From Candidatus Bathyarchaeum sp. (GTDB lineage: Archaea; Thermoproteota; Bathyarchaeia; Bathyarchaeales; Bathyarchaeaceae), in the NCBI GenBank assembly GCA_003096235.1, contig PIXT01000151.1, positions 1-5,503 of the forward strand: a stretch of DNA of 5,503 nucleotides, written 5' to 3'. The stretch's first letter is position 1; every line of letters starts with the position of its first letter. This document shows, piece after piece, positions 1 through 5,503 of the stretch. The translations under genes and the position numbers were made by a program. Below the pieces are notes generated by a model. That model was not told the origin of the DNA, did no database searches, and saw nothing but the letters and a program-made list of their open reading frames with translations.

Positions 1-18
1 GAACTGGTGTGGTGAATC

Positions 19-306
19 ATGAAGTTACAGGAGACAGCCATGGGCGTCATCTTGGATGTGCACGTTAAGCCAAACGCGAAAGTTTTTCAGCTAAAAATCG
101 AGGGGGATGAACTTGTGGTTATGTGTCGTGAAGCTCCAGTCAAGGGCAAAGTCAACAAGGAACTGCTGAAACAGTTTTCTAGGCTCTTTGGTCACAATGT
201 TGAGCTTGTGTCTGGCTTTACGTCACGGCAAAAAAGGTTTCTTGTCAGCGACATCACTGCAGAGGATGTTAACCGAATCTTGGCTTCTGCATCGAATAGT
301 CAATAG
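19..306 (+). CDS. DUF167 / YggU-family small protein
   Basis: This 95-residue protein belongs to the DUF167 (YggU) family, small alpha/beta proteins found in bacteria, archaea and eukaryotes with no firmly established biochemical role. What shows it: the opening strand motif VKPNAK at residues 16-21, the family signature REAPVKGKVNKEL at 37-49 (usual form APPxxGKAN), and VSGFTSRQK at 64-72, which matches the conserved 'G..SR.K' segment. The length is normal for the family. I prefer ATG 19 because the segment LQETAMGVILDV looks like the usual first strand of archaeal members, and GGTGA at 11-15 sits just upstream, although only 3 bases away. An in-frame ATG at 40 has a well-spaced AGGAG (29-33) and is a real alternative, giving 88 residues. 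The next gene follows after 109 bases with its own promoter-like site. The family call is firm; the function is unknown. Confidence 0.9.
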   Translation: MKLQETAMGVILDVHVKPNAKVFQLKIEGDELVVMCREAPVKGKVNKELLKQFSRLFGHNVELVSGFTSRQKRFLVSDITAEDVNRILASASNSQ

Positions 307-330
307 TTTGATGTGTGCTTGTGCAGTAAC

Positions 331-340
331 TATTTAAAAG
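331..340 (+). promoter_or_regulatory. possible archaeal TATA box for the E1-like gene
   Basis: TATTTAAAAG is the only clear TATA-like sequence in the gap between the DUF167 gene and the E1-like gene. Transcription starting about 25 bases downstream would begin near 360 and leave a leader of roughly 55 bases before GTG 416. No strong purine-rich BRE is visible beside it, so this is tentative. Confidence 0.35.
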
Positions 341-403
341 CTGAAACGGACGCTTCTTTTAATGGTTTGATGCTCCCGTTGAACATTGTGCTAGCGTCTA
401 TTT

Positions 404-410
404 GGGGTGA
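404..410 (+). promoter_or_regulatory. Shine-Dalgarno that fixes the E1-like gene start
   Basis: GGGGTGA pairs well with the archaeal 16S 3' end and lies 5 bases before GTG 416. An in-frame GTG at 407 falls inside this motif and has no ribosome binding site of its own, so GTG 416 is the better start. The nitroreductase gene has GGTGA at the same 5-base spacing. Confidence 0.7.
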
Positions 411-415
411 AGAAT

Positions 416-1480
416 GTGGTTAAGTCTAAATCCGTTGCTGCCAAGCTTTCAGAAGAAGAACTGGATTACTATTCACGGCAGGTTGTTATGGCGGACATGG
501 GTTACAATGCGCAGCTGAAACTGAAGAACTCTAGGGCTTGCTTGGTGGGTGTGGGCGGTTTAGGTTCTCCTGCTGCGAAGCAGTTGGCTGCTATGGGCGT
601 TGGGCATCTGCGGATTGTTGACCGGGACGTTGTGGAGTTGACTAATTTGCATCGTCAGAACCTCTACGGCGTTGATGATGTGGGTTATCCGAAGGTTGAG
701 GCTGCCGCCAAACGGTTACGTAACCTGAATCCTTACATTACAGTTGAGCCGCTTCCGCTCTCAGTAACTGTAAGTAACGCTGAGGAGCTTGTCAGGGGCA
801 TGGATGTTGTAGTGGATGGCTTAGACAGCATGAAAGCCCGCTACGCAATTAACAGAGCCTGCATCAAACTTGGCGTACCCTATGTTTTCGGAGCCGCAAT
901 AACAACCACAGGAAACGTGTCTACAATAGTTCCCGGAGAAACGGCGTGCCTCGAATGCTTCTATGGCAGCCTTGATGACAAAAAGTTGCCTAAATGTGGC
1001 GTGGTTGGTGTGCATCCATCTCTGGTGAATATAATCGCAAGCCTAGAAGTCAGCGAGGCAATCAGGATACTCACAGGAAAGCAGCCACGTTTGGTTAACA
1101 AGCTTCTCAACTTTGACTTGGATGAGCTGGAATTCAACGAGATTAACCTCCAAAAAGTTGACCGTTGCCCAGTCTGTGGTTCACAGCCTTCAGGTTTTTC
1201 TCGGTCACTAGAGCATGAGCTGGTGGAGGAAATCTGTGGACGCAAAGGAAAAAAGGTGTTCGTTATTGTTCCAGAAGAAAACTTGGACATTAATCTCCTA
1301 GACCTGAAGAACCACTTGACCAAGAAAGGGTTTCACCTTGATGTTGAAGGCAAACTTGGAGTAACTTTTGTTTTCCAAGATGTTAAGGTGAACGTCATGA
1401 AAAGCGGAGTCACTATCCTCGAAGGAATCAAAGAAAAAGATGAGGCACTCAAGCTTTTCAGCGAATTAACGGGATGCTGA
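416..1480 (+). CDS. ThiF/MoeB/HesA-family E1-like adenylyltransferase with extra C-terminal domain
   Basis: This 354-residue E1-like enzyme is expected to use ATP to adenylate the C-terminal glycine of a small ubiquitin-like sulfur carrier (MoaD, ThiS or SAMP type) in the cytoplasm, feeding molybdopterin, thiamine or tRNA thiolation or protein tagging. Numbered from GTG 416, the ATP site is complete: R21 (YYSRQ), the loop GVGGLGSP at 45-52, D69 and D71 (VDRD), R80 (NLHRQ), K93 and D137, matching the catalytic set known for E. coli MoeB. Two pairs of zinc-type cysteines are present: C178/C181 (CLEC) and C251/C254 (CPVC). C194 (KCGVVGV) sits where many family members carry a conserved cysteine. 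Residues 258-354 form an additional domain absent from MoeB and ThiF; no rhodanese signature is seen in it. No ubiquitin-like partner lies in the window, so the exact pathway cannot be told. Codon use changes midway through the gene (see findings). Family call is very secure; pathway is open. Confidence 0.93.
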   Translation: MVKSKSVAAKLSEEELDYYSRQVVMADMGYNAQLKLKNSRACLVGVGGLGSPAAKQLAAMGVGHLRIVDRDVVELTNLHRQNLYGVDDVGYPKVEAAAKRLRNLNPYITVEPLPLSVTVSNAEELVRGMDVVVDGLDSMKARYAINRACIKLGVPYVFGAAITTTGNVSTIVPGETACLECFYGSLDDKKLPKCGVVGVHPSLVNIIASLEVSEAIRILTGKQPRLVNKLLNFDLDELEFNEINLQKVDRCPVCGSQPSGFSRSLEHELVEEICGRKGKKVFVIVPEENLDINLLDLKNHLTKKGFHLDVEGKLGVTFVFQDVKVNVMKSGVTILEGIKEKDEALKLFSELTGC

Positions 1481-1525
1481 TGCTGCGAGTTTCACGAGAA
1501 AAGGCTGTTTTCAACAATCTTCTGT

Positions 1526-1541
1526 TATTAGTCTTCTAATA
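1526..1541. repeat. perfect inverted repeat, hairpin or operator candidate
   Basis: TATTAG (1526-1531) and CTAATA (1536-1541) are exact reverse complements around a TCTT spacer. It lies 45 bases after the E1 stop and 93 bases before the nitroreductase start, just upstream of a TATA-like site. As RNA it would be a weak AU-rich stem; as DNA it could be a repressor site. Chance occurrence is possible in AT-rich DNA. Confidence 0.35.
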
Positions 1542-1563
1542 TGGATGCTATAGCTTTTGTAGT

Positions 1564-1573
1564 AAGTTTATGT
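1564..1573 (+). promoter_or_regulatory. weak TATA-like site for nitroreductase gene
   Basis: AAGTTTATGT would place transcription start near 1592 and give a leader of about 40 bases before ATG 1635. A similar AAGTTTATCA at 1608-1617 is too close to the start codon unless the transcript were leaderless, which the GGTGA motif argues against. Evidence is weak. Confidence 0.25.
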
Positions 1574-1624
1574 TTGTGTTCATAGTCCTAACAGTAATTT
1601 GGTTCAAAGTTTATCAGTTTATGT

Positions 1625-1629
1625 GGTGA
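1625..1629 (+). promoter_or_regulatory. Shine-Dalgarno that fixes the nitroreductase start
   Basis: GGTGA lies 5 bases before ATG 1635. The open frame extends upstream to a TTG at 1599, but that codon has no ribosome binding site and would add 12 residues ahead of the usual family start. Confidence 0.75.
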
Positions 1630-1634
1630 ATCAT

Positions 1635-2294
1635 ATGGATGTATTTTGTGCTATTAAAAAAAGGCGAAGTATCCGAAAGTTTACATCTGAATCAGTGTCT
1701 GAGCACCAAATCGAACAACTTATGGAGGTTGCACAACTAGCACCGTCAGGATGCAATGTTCAACCTTGGCGTTTCTTAGTGGTTAAAGACAAGCACTTAA
1801 AACAGAAATTGTGTGCAGCATCTTTTAACCAAAAATTTGTTGAAGAGGCTCCCATAATTATTGTCTGTTGTGGTGACCTTTCTTCATGGAAAAAAACCAA
1901 ACAGCACACCCAAGAACTGTTAAGCGTTAGAGACGTTCATCTCAATAAAGAAACTGAAGAAGCTCTAATGGACAGAGTTAACCGAGCAGTTCTAGCGAAG
2001 ATGCAAGAAAGAATTTCATCAACTTTACTGAATGTTGCTATTGCCATCGAACATATTGTTTTGGAAGCGGTTGAACTTGGTTTAGGTTCTTGTTGGGTCA
2101 GACTTTTCGATGAGAACCAAGTAAAGCAGTTATTACATTTGCACAAAAATCTTTGTGTAGTGGCACTTCTTCCGATAGGTGTCCCTGACGAAGAACCCGA
2201 TGTCAGACCTAGATTGCCATTGTCAAGCATTGTATTGCCTGTGACACCTAAAGCTGCTAAGAGACACCAAATAAACTGCCACACAAGAAAGTGA
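1635..2294 (+). CDS. nitroreductase-family FMN-dependent oxidoreductase
   Basis: This 219-residue protein is a nitroreductase-fold flavoenzyme. The family binds FMN, usually as a dimer, and uses NAD(P)H to reduce nitroaromatics, quinones, enones or other electrophiles; the true substrate cannot be read from sequence. What shows it: the N-terminal FMN phosphate-binding motif KKRRSIRKF at residues 8-16, APSGCNVQPW at 36-45 (family form APSxxNxQPW), GLGSCWVRLFDE at 149-160, and the C-terminal LPIGVPDEEP at 179-188 followed by RPR at 191-193. The start at ATG 1635 gives the typical opening MDVFCAIKKRRSIRKF and has GGTGA 5 bases upstream. The middle (about 82-128) is charged and poorly conserved, as is usual for the cap region. 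The protein carries no ferredoxin domain. It is flanked by gaps of 154 and 219 bases, so it is probably transcribed alone. The family assignment is firm; the subfamily is not. Confidence 0.93.
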   Translation: MDVFCAIKKRRSIRKFTSESVSEHQIEQLMEVAQLAPSGCNVQPWRFLVVKDKHLKQKLCAASFNQKFVEEAPIIIVCCGDLSSWKKTKQHTQELLSVRDVHLNKETEEALMDRVNRAVLAKMQERISSTLLNVAIAIEHIVLEAVELGLGSCWVRLFDENQVKQLLHLHKNLCVVALLPIGVPDEEPDVRPRLPLSSIVLPVTPKAAKRHQINCHTRK

Positions 2295-2342
2295 CAAAGA
2301 AAAAAGCAAAAACTGAGAAACATAATAACTGGAAGAAACATA

Positions 2343-2366
2343 CCGAAAATCTAATGCGATAATCGG
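2343..2366. repeat. imperfect inverted repeat downstream of nitroreductase
   Basis: CCGA (2343-2346) and TCGG (2363-2366) are complementary, as are ATC (2349-2351) and GAT (2358-2360), with symmetric AA/AA mismatches between them. It might form a weak stem in the nitroreductase 3' region or be a protein site. The support is only the symmetry itself. Confidence 0.2.
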
Positions 2367-2378
2367 AAAAAGGAACAG

Positions 2379-2412
2379 GTTTGGGTTTTTGGTTAAATCT
2401 TCTCTGAGTTTT
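2379..2412 (+). terminator. T-rich tract, possible intrinsic terminator after nitroreductase gene
   Basis: Runs of T (for example GGGTTTTTGG near 2383-2392 and GAGTTTTAG near 2406-2414) follow the nitroreductase gene. Archaeal termination often needs only T-rich tracts without a strong hairpin. The tract lies about 90 bases past the stop codon and before the next promoter. Suggestive only. Confidence 0.3.
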
Positions 2413-2453
2413 AGCATAAATTTACTTCCAAATATGTTCAGTGTTAGCCCAAA

Positions 2454-2461
2454 TTTATAAA
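2454..2461 (+). promoter_or_regulatory. archaeal TATA box for the nuclease-like gene
   Basis: TTTATAAA, preceded by CCCAAA, is the best TATA-box match in the window. Transcription would start around 2480-2486, leaving a leader of about 30 bases that holds a GGGAG Shine-Dalgarno at 2498-2502 before GTG 2514. Confidence 0.6.
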
Positions 2462-2474
2462 AACTAAAAGGATG

Positions 2475-2492
2475 CTATTTCTGATAAAATAG
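2475..2492. repeat. inverted repeat over the predicted transcription start
   Basis: CTATTT (2475-2480) and AAATAG (2487-2492) are exact reverse complements around a 6-base spacer. The repeat sits between the TATA box and the Shine-Dalgarno, right over the expected start of transcription. That position fits a repressor site, or a small hairpin at the very 5' end of the mRNA. AT-rich chance symmetry cannot be excluded. Confidence 0.4.
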
Positions 2493-2513
2493 TTAAAGGG
2501 AGTCAAGCTGCTC

Positions 2514-3587
2514 GTGAATAAGATACTTGTTATAGGATCATTATCTCACGAGGAAACAGACAATATTGAATGGACACAGCCCTTTTGCGACATAGAAAAA
2601 TATGATTCCCTGATAATTGACCTTACTTCATTTCCAAAAGATTACCCGCAAACACTCTTCACAAACATTGGAATACTGAAAAGGACGTCTCGTCTCTTCA
2701 TTCGAGACAGCAAAGAAATCTTTTGCATAATGGAAAAACCCTTCAAAATATTGTTCAAAGAAATTCCTCTAAACTACTCATGGATACCATTCCCACAAAA
2801 ATTAACAGTTAACCCAATGCTGCTAGGAAAAACGATACACAGCACAACTGAAAGATTCGCAGATTACATCGAAAACGTCGAAAAATGGGACAGCGAACTT
2901 TTCTGGCAAACCACAGACAACTGCAGTTTTGAAACAATCGCAGTTAACAAAGCCAACAACCCAATAGCAGCTACAGTAACAATGGGCAACAGAGGAAAAA
3001 TACATTTCTTGCCAAAACCAACAAAAATCAGCCCATCAAAGGCAATAAAACTGTTGACCGAGTTAGTCAATAAAGAAGAAAAAGAAGAATATCCATGGCT
3101 GCACACAATAGAAAATCCAGAACATGAACAACTAACAAAATACCGTAACCTGTTTTCGGTAGACGCCAAAAAAATCACAAAAGCAGTTTATCTGATCTTG
3201 GAAGATTTGGGCATAACAACTGCTCACACCCCTGAATTTGATATAACACGCTTGAAAGGCAGCGTTTCTGTTCAAATAATTACAGTGAAAGGAAAAGTTG
3301 AAGCAAAAAACGCTGAAGTCAACAAGGTAGCAAGGTTCATTGAAAAACAAAGAAAGAAAGGAAAAATCATAGTTGTAGCAAACACATACAAAGATTTACC
3401 AATCAAAAACAGGGCAAACAAAGAGCACATTGATTCTGCGATGAAACTTTTTTTCGAAACAAACAATACACCATTTTTGACAACCTTGAGCTTGTATAAC
3501 CTCTACAAAAAAGTCATCAAAGATGAAATCAGCGTCCACGAAGCCGCCTCACTAATACAAAACCAAAGCGGAGAAATACAAATATAA
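2514..3587 (+). CDS. unrecognised protein, C-terminal region resembles a degenerate PD-(D/E)XK nuclease fold
   Basis: I do not recognise this 357-residue protein as a named family. Residues 1-40 look like an alternating strand/helix start (ILVIGS, then YDSLIIDLTSF), and 149-185 (NPIAATVTMGNRGKIHFLP then a helix) resemble the end of a Rossmann-like or GATase-like domain. Residues 205-350 resemble archaeal restriction-endonuclease-like domains: YRNLF, a helix at 217-230, EFD at 241-243, a strand ending in TVKGK at 257-261, a helix, KIIVVAN at 284-290, R300, and FLTTLSLYNLY at 321-331. In such domains I would expect a glutamate in the first helix and E-x-K in the strand; here these positions appear to be T222 and T257, while D243 and K259 remain. 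It may therefore be inactive and bind nucleic acid only, or be misassigned. The start is GTG 2514, with GGGAG 11 bases upstream. There is no signal peptide or membrane segment. The sense strand is very A-rich, unlike genes 1 and 3. Confidence 0.85.
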   Translation: MNKILVIGSLSHEETDNIEWTQPFCDIEKYDSLIIDLTSFPKDYPQTLFTNIGILKRTSRLFIRDSKEIFCIMEKPFKILFKEIPLNYSWIPFPQKLTVNPMLLGKTIHSTTERFADYIENVEKWDSELFWQTTDNCSFETIAVNKANNPIAATVTMGNRGKIHFLPKPTKISPSKAIKLLTELVNKEEKEEYPWLHTIENPEHEQLTKYRNLFSVDAKKITKAVYLILEDLGITTAHTPEFDITRLKGSVSVQIITVKGKVEAKNAEVNKVARFIEKQRKKGKIIVVANTYKDLPIKNRANKEHIDSAMKLFFETNNTPFLTTLSLYNLYKKVIKDEISVHEAASLIQNQSGEIQI

Positions 3588-3598
3588 CAAAGTTGAGG

Positions 3599-3605
3599 AA
3601 AAAAA
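3599..3605 (-). terminator. T-tract terminator for the debranching enzyme gene
   Basis: Seven consecutive A on the plus strand read as T7 on the minus strand, starting 4 bases after the TAA of the debranching enzyme gene. This fits archaeal T-tract termination. It lies inside the 22-base gap between two convergent stop codons, so each transcript probably runs into the other gene's 3' end. Confidence 0.5.
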
Positions 3606-3609
3606 CTAT

Positions 3610-5503
3610 TTACGGGCAGTCAAGGGTCTGTATGACTTGTTTTTCATGTGGAGGTCTACTCAAGGTTATATCTTCAACGTATGCCCGTAAGGGTTCTGCT
3701 ACGCTCCAAGCCTGAGAAATACAGCCCCTAGGAAGATGAGGAGCATCACCATCAAATATTTCGCTGATTGTTCCTAACCCCGCCAAAGACAACTGTGTCT
3801 GAAACAGAGGCTGCAAGAAGTGTTCAAAAGCAAACCTGCGCCAAGACTCTTCATGACGTTTTGATTTCAAAAACGCTGTAACAAAAGGTCCCAAAAGCCA
3901 CGCCCAGACAGTGCCATTATGGTATGCGCTGTCGCGGTGTCCCCAGTCGCCAAGATATCGTCCCATGTATCTGGAATCAGTTTCAGGAAGAGTTTTCAGC
4001 CCATATACTCCCCACAACCGCTTCCAGACAACATCAACAACCCTTTCTGTTTTGGCGTCATCAATTATCGGAAAATCCAAAGAAGCCGCAATCAGCTGGT
4101 TTGGACGTAACGTTGAGTCTGCGCCATCCTTGTTCACTACATCAAACAAGTAGCCGTCTTTTTGGCTCCAAAACTGCTCTGCAAAGCTTTCTTTAGCATT
4201 TTTAGCCATGCTCTGATATTTTTCTGTCTTGTCAGGCTGATTGAAACGTTTTGACAAAAGCTGCATGATTTTCAGGGCGTTATACCATAGTGCTTGAATC
4301 TCAACTGCCTTGCCGTCTCTGGGAGTAACAAAACCGTCAACCTTGGCAGCATCCATCCAAGTAAGCTGTGGACCATGAGCAATCAAACCGTCCTTGTCCA
4401 TGTGAATACCAAAAATTGTTCCCTCAACATGAAAATCAATTATCTGATTTAGTGTATTCCACAGTTTTTCTTGAACAAAACCAAAATCCCCAGTATACTT
4501 GACGTACTGAAGAACCGCATTAAAGAACCACAAGGTAGCATCAACAGTATTATAGAGTGGGATGTCTCCAGCCTTGTCTGAAAAACGATTCGGAATAACA
4601 CCTTTACTGCAATAGTACTCAAAAGTCAACAAAATCTCTTTGGCATCCTCAAACCTTCCAGTGGCAAGCGTCAGCCCAGACAACGAAATAAGCGAGTCCC
4701 GTCCCCAATCATCAAACCACGTGTAACCCGCAATCACAGACTTTTTTTTGGTTGAAGCCCTAGACACAATAAACGAATCCGCTGCCTGTATAACCCACTT
4801 TAACCAATCGTCGAGAACTAAACCAGTGTTACGTTTGCGAAAACGTTCCAACAAAGCTTTCCGACGCTCTAACTCCTCACGATACAAACGGTCAATGTCA
4901 TCTATCCCGTTACCAAAAGACGAAAAAAGACCCTGAGACTCTGCGCCATTCTTTGCAGCCACCGCAAAAACATGAAATTTTTTCGTTTCTTTGGGATTAA
5001 CAGAAAAACTGAAGAATCCAGGTCTAAAGTTGTCGTCTATGCTGTTTTCGCTTCTGGAAGCATCAACCCTAAAGAACAGCTTTTCGACCCACCAGCTCTC
5101 CTCCACAAAAGAGCCGTCACTGCTTGATGACAAAACAAGGGATGAGAACGAATCTGAGGGCTCGATTGTTACTGTGTCTCCGTGAAGTTTCTGTACAAAG
5201 CTCCAGCCTATTTTGTTTTTATCTGTTGTTTTGTAGATGTGTCTTGAATTGACAAGTGGCGATACACTAATTGACACTTCCTCTTCCAGAGGGTTACTGA
5301 CTTCGTAGATTACTGCGGTCACGTTCTTCATGTAAGGCATGAAAATTGTTTTTTGTAGGCTTACACCGTGCACATCATACCTGAATGTAGGAAAGGGCGC
5401 AACCATAAATTCTGAAAGAAAACTGTAGCCTTCAGGGTACATAGCGTCCCTGAACTCGTTTGCGCCCAAAGGGTAGTTTTGATTTCCGATATGCAGGGTT
5501 TCA
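3610..5503 (-). CDS. glycogen debranching enzyme, archaeal type (amylo-alpha-1,6-glucosidase), 5' end outside window
   Basis: The enzyme hydrolyses alpha-1,6 branch linkages of glycogen or related alpha-glucans. Counting residues from the TTG codon at 5469, an N-terminal beta-rich domain covers about 1-200 and an (alpha/alpha)6 catalytic barrel about 205-600. Family motifs in order: AGYTWFDDWGRDS (247-259), IPNRF (292-296), YNTVDATLWFF (306-316), LTWMDA (369-374), VTPRDGKAVEIQALWYNAL (381-399), RPNQ (455-458), RDSAYHNGTVWAWLLGP (512-528), ISEIFDG (568-574) and RGCISQAWSVAEPLRAY (581-597). By analogy with eukaryotic debranching enzyme, D373 and E570 are the likely catalytic acid and base. The TTG is not the start: the frame stays open to the window edge and adds ETLHIGNQNYP, which fits the family's N-terminal domain. 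The conserved RKYHGLL-type segment must lie beyond 5503. No transferase (GH13-type) domain is seen. It converges with the preceding gene; no other glycogen gene is visible. Confidence 0.95.
   Translation of the reverse strand, partial: ETLHIGNQNYPLGANEFRDAMYPEGYSFLSEFMVAPFPTFRYDVHGVSLQKTIFMPYMKNVTAVIYEVSNPLEEEVSISVSPLVNSRHIYKTTDKNKIGWSFVQKLHGDTVTIEPSDSFSSLVLSSSSDGSFVEESWWVEKLFFRVDASRSENSIDDNFRPGFFSFSVNPKETKKFHVFAVAAKNGAESQGLFSSFGNGIDDIDRLYREELERRKALLERFRKRNTGLVLDDWLKWVIQAADSFIVSRASTKKKSVIAGYTWFDDWGRDSLISLSGLTLATGRFEDAKEILLTFEYYCSKGVIPNRFSDKAGDIPLYNTVDATLWFFNAVLQYVKYTGDFGFVQEKLWNTLNQIIDFHVEGTIFGIHMDKDGLIAHGPQLTWMDAAKVDGFVTPRDGKAVEIQALWYNALKIMQLLSKRFNQPDKTEKYQSMAKNAKESFAEQFWSQKDGYLFDVVNKDGADSTLRPNQLIAASLDFPIIDDAKTERVVDVVWKRLWGVYGLKTLPETDSRYMGRYLGDWGHRDSAYHNGTVWAWLLGPFVTAFLKSKRHEESWRRFAFEHFLQPLFQTQLSLAGLGTISEIFDGDAPHLPRGCISQAWSVAEPLRAYVEDITLSRPPHEKQVIQTLDCP

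Noticed and set aside
334..362. TTAAAA...TTTTAA inverted repeat between DUF167 and E1 genes
   Set aside because: Only A/T pairs apart from one GC step, with a bulge; it overlaps the TATA-like site, so the symmetry is readily explained by composition.
407..415. GTG 407 as start of the E1-like gene
   Set aside because: It lies inside the GGGGTGA ribosome binding motif and has none of its own; GTG 416 is correctly spaced.
19..1480. DUF167 protein as the ubiquitin-like partner of the adjacent E1
   Set aside because: It has the YggU signature, no ubiquitin-like sequence pattern and ends in SNSQ rather than Gly-Gly; a separate promoter-like site lies between the genes.
1474..1539. 21-residue reading frame overlapping the E1 stop
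   Set aside because: Very short, no convincing ribosome binding site and no recognisable motif; likely chance.
1599..1634. TTG 1599 as start of the nitroreductase
   Set aside because: No ribosome binding site, non-family N-terminal residues, and GGTGA lies inside this extension in front of ATG 1635.
3911..4196. Plus-strand reading frames of 63-90 residues inside the debranching enzyme gene
   Set aside because: They are antisense to highly conserved catalytic motifs and have no family features.
1..5503. tRNA, CRISPR array, insertion sequence or integrase
   Set aside because: No cloverleaf-like segment, no regularly spaced repeats, no transposase or integrase motifs and no long terminal inverted repeats were seen.

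Overview
The window reads as a stretch of an archaeal chromosome. Start codons are preceded by GGTGA or GGGAG motifs, which match the archaeal 16S rRNA tail. A good TATA box (TTTATAAA) lies ahead of the gene at 2514. The debranching enzyme and the E1-like enzyme are of types common in archaea. A TACK-group archaeon such as a Bathyarchaeia member is my best guess, but no marker gene here proves it.

Layout. Four genes run rightward and one leftward. (1) A small DUF167/YggU-family protein (19-306). (2) A ThiF/MoeB/HesA-type E1-like adenylyltransferase with an extra C-terminal domain of about 95 residues (416-1480). (3) An FMN-dependent nitroreductase-family oxidoreductase (1635-2294). (4) An unrecognised 357-residue protein whose C-terminal third looks like a PD-(D/E)XK nuclease fold with key acidic residues missing (2514-3587). 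(5) On the minus strand, an archaeal-type glycogen debranching enzyme (amylo-alpha-1,6-glucosidase, GH133-like). Its 5' end lies beyond the right edge (stop at 3610, open to 5503). Genes 4 and 5 converge with 22 bases between their stops.

The genes do not form an obvious pathway. Intergenic gaps of 109, 154 and 219 bases, with separate promoter-like sequences, suggest individually transcribed genes rather than one operon. No ubiquitin-like or ThiS/MoaD-like partner for the E1, and no other glycogen gene, is visible. I found no tRNA, rRNA, CRISPR array, insertion sequence or attachment site.

Most of the window is ordinary. The points most worth following are the degenerate nuclease-like gene with an inverted repeat at its predicted transcription start, the unexplained C-terminal domain of the E1-like enzyme, and an abrupt change of codon use and GC skew inside the E1 gene near position 840-890. 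I see no convincing evidence of a new multi-gene system.
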